Source: Alphaproteobacteria bacterium | GTDB taxonomy: Bacteria; Pseudomonadota; Alphaproteobacteria; Caulobacterales; Parvularculaceae | Direction: 5' to 3' | DNA: 57,953 bases | Assembly (NCBI GenBank): GCA_030426465.1 | Contig: JAUHYK010000020.1 | Location: 1-57,953, forward strand | Shown: positions 55,239-57,953 of the stretch, piece by piece | Layout of the letters: each line of letters begins with the position of its first letter | Numbering within the stretch: position 1 is the first letter of the stretch | Notes under the pieces: generated by a model | Told to the model about the DNA's origin: nothing | The model's database searches: none | The model's input: the letters and a program-made list of their open reading frames with translations, nothing else | Translations under genes and position numbers: made by a program

Positions 55239-56081
55239 TTATCCTACGAGGCTGAAGGGCGAACCATGATTGATTTTGCGGCGCTCGGCCAGCGTCATCC
55301 GGACAAGAATATGCGGGCCGTCGATAAATTCCTGCGGTGTGCGGCCATTGAATTCCTTAAACTCGCGGATGAAATGCGCCTGATCGTAATAGGCGGCGCG
55401 GGCGATTTCGCGCCAGTCTGTCAGATCCATCCATGTGAGCCTGTTAGCGGCGTGCAGCGCACGGAATTTCCGGTGCAGCTTCTTCGGGCCTGCGCCGAAA
55501 TAGGCTTTGCAAAGACGATCAACCTGACGATGCGAAAGCTCGACGCCATCAAGAAACTGATCAACCTCTTTGGGTTCTGGATCGACAATCCAGTTTGTCA
55601 CCTGCTCGATGAAATCTTCGCGAATACGCCATTTATCCGAGACAAGCGAAAGAAATAGCGCGTCGGCCGCACGCACGACGGATCGATCGTCCGGCGCATT
55701 CATGACGCCATCAATCAGCGGCGCCGCAGACGCCGGCGCCTTGTCGCGCAAGGGCGTAAAACGGTCCGCCGCCGTCTCGGCGCTATAACCAAACAATTTG
55801 CACCACCCCAGAGGGGTAATCGCGGCGCCAAAGATTTTTGTCCCGGCAGCGAATTTGATGTGGCTCCAGCGATTTGTCGGTCCGCAAAGCACCGCCTCCG
55901 GGTGATGAAAAACCTCATCGCGGCCATGCAGATCAGACGTCACTTCGCCGCTCAGGATAAAACGCACATTCGCGATCTCGGCGCGCATGATGTCGGCGAC
56001 GTCAAAGGGTAGTGAAAGGAAATAATAGCTACTGACGAATTTCTGCAGAGGAGCGCAAGGCTCGAAATACGCAAACTGCAC
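55239..56081 (-). CDS. AraC-family transcriptional regulator
   Basis: 280 residues. The C-terminal half carries two helix-turn-helix units typical of AraC: VELSHRQVDRLCKAYFGAGPKKLHRKFRALHAANRL and WREIARAAYYDQAHFIREFKEFNGRTPQEFI. The N-terminal half (about 1-150) is a sensor domain (SYYFLSLPFD, FGAAITPLGWCKLFG) found in a common subgroup without known ligand. It is sandwiched 15 bases from both the aminotransferase and the SulP gene on the same strand, so the three may form one operon. Confidence 0.85.
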   Translation of the reverse strand: MQFAYFEPCAPLQKFVSSYYFLSLPFDVADIMRAEIANVRFILSGEVTSDLHGRDEVFHHPEAVLCGPTNRWSHIKFAAGTKIFGAAITPLGWCKLFGYSAETAADRFTPLRDKAPASAAPLIDGVMNAPDDRSVVRAADALFLSLVSDKWRIREDFIEQVTNWIVDPEPKEVDQFLDGVELSHRQVDRLCKAYFGAGPKKLHRKFRALHAANRLTWMDLTDWREIARAAYYDQAHFIREFKEFNGRTPQEFIDGPHILVRMTLAERRKINHGSPFSLVG

Positions 56082-56096
56082 ACTGCCTCCCCAGCG

Positions 56097-57281
56097 CTAA
56101 TTCCCCTGAAACACCTTCTTCAGGTTTCGCGCCGCCTGCCTGATGCGCTGCTGGTTTTCCACCAACCCAATGCGCACAAACCCTTCACCAAATTCGCCAA
56201 AGCCAAGCCCTGGCGCAACCGCGACATCGGCCCGCTCCATCAGCATCTTAGCGAATTCCACCGAGCCCATGGAGCGGTATTTCTCCGGTATCGCCGCCCA
56301 TGCAAACATAGACGCTTCAGGAGACGGAATGTTCCATCCAGCGGCGGCGAAAGACTCCACCAGAACGTCCCGGCGGCGCTTATAGATTGAGCGAATTTCC
56401 TCGACACACTCCCACGGCCCGTCGAGCGCGGCGACCGCAGCCACCTGGATCGGCGTAAAAGCGCCGTAATCGAGATAGGATTTGACCCGCGCCAGCGCAT
56501 TGATGAGGCGTTCATTGCCAACCGCCATGCCAACGCGCCACCCGGCCATGGCGAATGTTTTTGACAAAGAGTTAATCTCGACGGCGATGTCTTTCGCGCC
56601 CTCAACCTCCAGAATGGAAGGCGGCGGCGTATCGCCGAAATAGATCTCGCCATAAGCGAGGTCGGACAGGATGATGATGTCGTGTTTTTTTGCGAGCGCC
56701 ACCGCGTCCCTATAAAAGTCGAGGCCAACCGTTTGCGCCGTTGGATTCGAGGGATAATTCAGCACCATCGCCCGCGGCTTCATATGCGCCCGGCCGATCG
56801 CTTCTGACAGGCCCGAAAGATATTCCTCCGGCGACGGCGCGGGCACGGGCAGAATCACCCCGCCTGCGATGATGAAACCGAAAGCATGAATCGGATAGGC
56901 GGGGTTCGGCGCAAGAATGACATCGCCCGGCCCGGTAATCGCCTGCGCAAGGTTCGCAAACCCCTCCTTGGAGCCAATGGTCGCGACGATTTCCGTCTCT
57001 GGGCTGAGCTTCACATTAAAGCGCCGCTCGTAATAGCGAGCCATCGCGCGTCTGAGCCCGATAATCCCCCGCGAGGCAGAATAACGATGCGCCTTTGGAT
57101 TGCGCGCCGTCTCACATAGCTTGTCGACGATATGCGCCGGCGTCGGCATGTCCGGGTTGCCCATGCCAAGGTCGATGATGTCACGCTTTTCGGCGCGCAG
57201 TTTCGCCTTCAGCTTGTTCACCTCCTCGAAAACGTAAGGAGGAAGCTGTTTGATGCGGTGGAACTCTTCCTGGGTGCTCAT
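56097..57281 (-). CDS. Pyridoxal-phosphate aminotransferase (AlaC/LL-DAP aminotransferase type)
   Basis: 394 residues from ATG 57281 (MSTQEEFHRIKQLPPYVFEEVNKLK), chosen because 21 further upstream codons lack family likeness. Class I/II aminotransferase: DLGMGNPDMPTP, YSASRGIIGLRRAMARYYERRF, NYPSNPTAQTV, SDLAYGEIYFG, PLP Lys in SLSKTFAMAGWRVG, and the Arg in FVRIGLVEN. The nearest types are AlaC (glutamate-pyruvate) and LL-diaminopimelate aminotransferases; the substrate is not certain. Confidence 0.85.
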   Translation of the reverse strand: MSTQEEFHRIKQLPPYVFEEVNKLKAKLRAEKRDIIDLGMGNPDMPTPAHIVDKLCETARNPKAHRYSASRGIIGLRRAMARYYERRFNVKLSPETEIVATIGSKEGFANLAQAITGPGDVILAPNPAYPIHAFGFIIAGGVILPVPAPSPEEYLSGLSEAIGRAHMKPRAMVLNYPSNPTAQTVGLDFYRDAVALAKKHDIIILSDLAYGEIYFGDTPPPSILEVEGAKDIAVEINSLSKTFAMAGWRVGMAVGNERLINALARVKSYLDYGAFTPIQVAAVAALDGPWECVEEIRSIYKRRRDVLVESFAAAGWNIPSPEASMFAWAAIPEKYRSMGSVEFAKMLMERADVAVAPGLGFGEFGEGFVRIGLVENQQRIRQAARNLKKVFQGN

Positions 57282-57364
57282 GGCGATACTTGTCTTGAAG
57301 CTTTTTGTTGGTTTTATGGTCACCGGCCTGTCCGGTGACGACAAGCCGCATTTTCTTCAGATAC

Positions 57365-57953
57365 TCAAGCTGATTTGGCCGCGTCTGCAATTGCTCTCTC
57401 GCGCGCGAGAATCTCGCGCGGCTCGACCACCCAGAATTTCGAGCGGGCACCCGCCCAGTCATCAAGGATGTCACGCGCTCTAGGCGAGCGTGTTTCACGC
57501 CAGTGACGCTCCACCAAAGCGAGGCATTCATTATCGTCCTCGCCATCACGGAAGCCGCGCAGCTCGACGCTTTCGGGATTGACCGAGGACTCAAAATCAC
57601 CGGTGTCATCGAACACATAAGCGCGCCCGCCGGTCATCCCCGCGCCGAAATTCGCGCCGACGGTTCCAAGGATCACCGCAACGCCGCCGGTCATATATTC
57701 GCAGCCATTGGCGGAGCAGCCCTCAATCACGGTGACGGCGCCGGAGTTCCTGACGGCGAAACGTCCGCCGGCGCGGCCCGCAGCAAAGAGCGCGCCCGAC
57801 GTGGCCCCATAGAGGCAGGTGTTGCCAATGATGGCGTCATTAGCGGTGGAATTCTGGTCCGCCGGACGCACGACCAAGGTCGCGCCGGAAAGCCCTTTAC
57901 CCACATAATCATTGGCGTCGCCGTCAACGATGATTTTAAGGCCGAAAGTCGAG
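57365..57953 (-). CDS. gltB: Glutamate synthase large subunit, C-terminal end
   Basis: Only the last 195 residues lie in the window; the frame is open to the right edge. It shows the GXGXG beta-helix domain of GltB: KIIVDGDANDYVGKGLSGATLVVRP, IIGNTCLYGATSGALFAAGRAGGRFAVRNSGAVTVIEG, CEYMTGGVAVILGTVGANFGAGMTGGRAYVFD. GltB makes glutamate from glutamine and 2-oxoglutarate, supplying the amino donor for the aminotransferases nearby. The catalytic domains are outside the window. Confidence 0.95.
   Translation of the reverse strand, partial: STFGLKIIVDGDANDYVGKGLSGATLVVRPADQNSTANDAIIGNTCLYGATSGALFAAGRAGGRFAVRNSGAVTVIEGCSANGCEYMTGGVAVILGTVGANFGAGMTGGRAYVFDDTGDFESSVNPESVELRGFRDGEDDNECLALVERHWRETRSPRARDILDDWAGARSKFWVVEPREILARERAIADAAKSA

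Overview
The window reads as a chromosomal segment of an alphaproteobacterium. Support comes from the bolA / J-domain / cobS cluster, ctaA next to a DUF2842 gene, a ccmABCD + ccmE cluster, an RNase E with an acidic insertion in its S1 domain and a C-terminal GWW tail, and TTAA-N7-TTAA sites of the CtrA type. The high GC and acidic membrane proteins suggest a marine member near Caulobacterales/Parvularculales, but that placement is inference. I see no rRNA, tRNA, CRISPR array, insertion sequence or prophage. The segment is ordinary housekeeping DNA with a rich layer of RNA-level regulation.

Layout. 1-13.4 kb: the 3' part of tamB, a GNAT acetyltransferase, rplM-rpsI, a secreted protein with a phytase-like lipoprotein, a serine hydrolase, ctaA with DUF2842, a J-domain protein, a membrane protein, rhomboid and bolA, then a second J-domain protein and cobS with no cobT after it. 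13.4-20.5 kb: a gene-poor stretch full of inverted repeats, a secreted S8/S53-like peptidase, a DUF885 protein, an outer-membrane beta-barrel and an M20 amidohydrolase. 20.5-32.7 kb: prfB with a programmed +1 frameshift, mrcA and amiC on the minus strand; then rne, a BepA-like M48 protease and a DsbA-like protein on the plus strand. The amiC/rne gap holds a CtrA-type site and a regular array of small hairpins in the rne leader. 32.7-37.7 kb: ccmABCD (minus) divergent from ccmE, glucokinase, and upp divergent from a cytosine deaminase, which together make a pyrimidine salvage pair.

37.7-53.9 kb is a 16-kb minus-strand block of amino-acid biosynthesis in two transcriptional units. The first is SAM-I riboswitch - metX - metB - hom - proB - proA. 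The second is leader peptide/attenuator - ilvD - ilvC - ilvB - ilvN - leucine leader peptide - leuA - leuC - leuD - leuB. Start and stop codons overlap or nearly touch at most junctions, so genes within each unit are probably translationally coupled. The first unit puts proline synthesis downstream of a SAM sensor. The second has two amino-acid-sensing leaders, a mixed Val/Leu/Ile one at the head and a Leu-specific one in the middle, which would let leuACDB be tuned separately from ilvDCBN. 54-58 kb: a SulP transporter, an AraC-family regulator, an aminotransferase and the C-terminal end of gltB.

The items most worth a second look are the periodic hairpin array before rne, the two BCAA leader peptides, the SAM-I riboswitch reaching over proBA, and CtrA-type sites in a convergent gap that has no annotated promoter.
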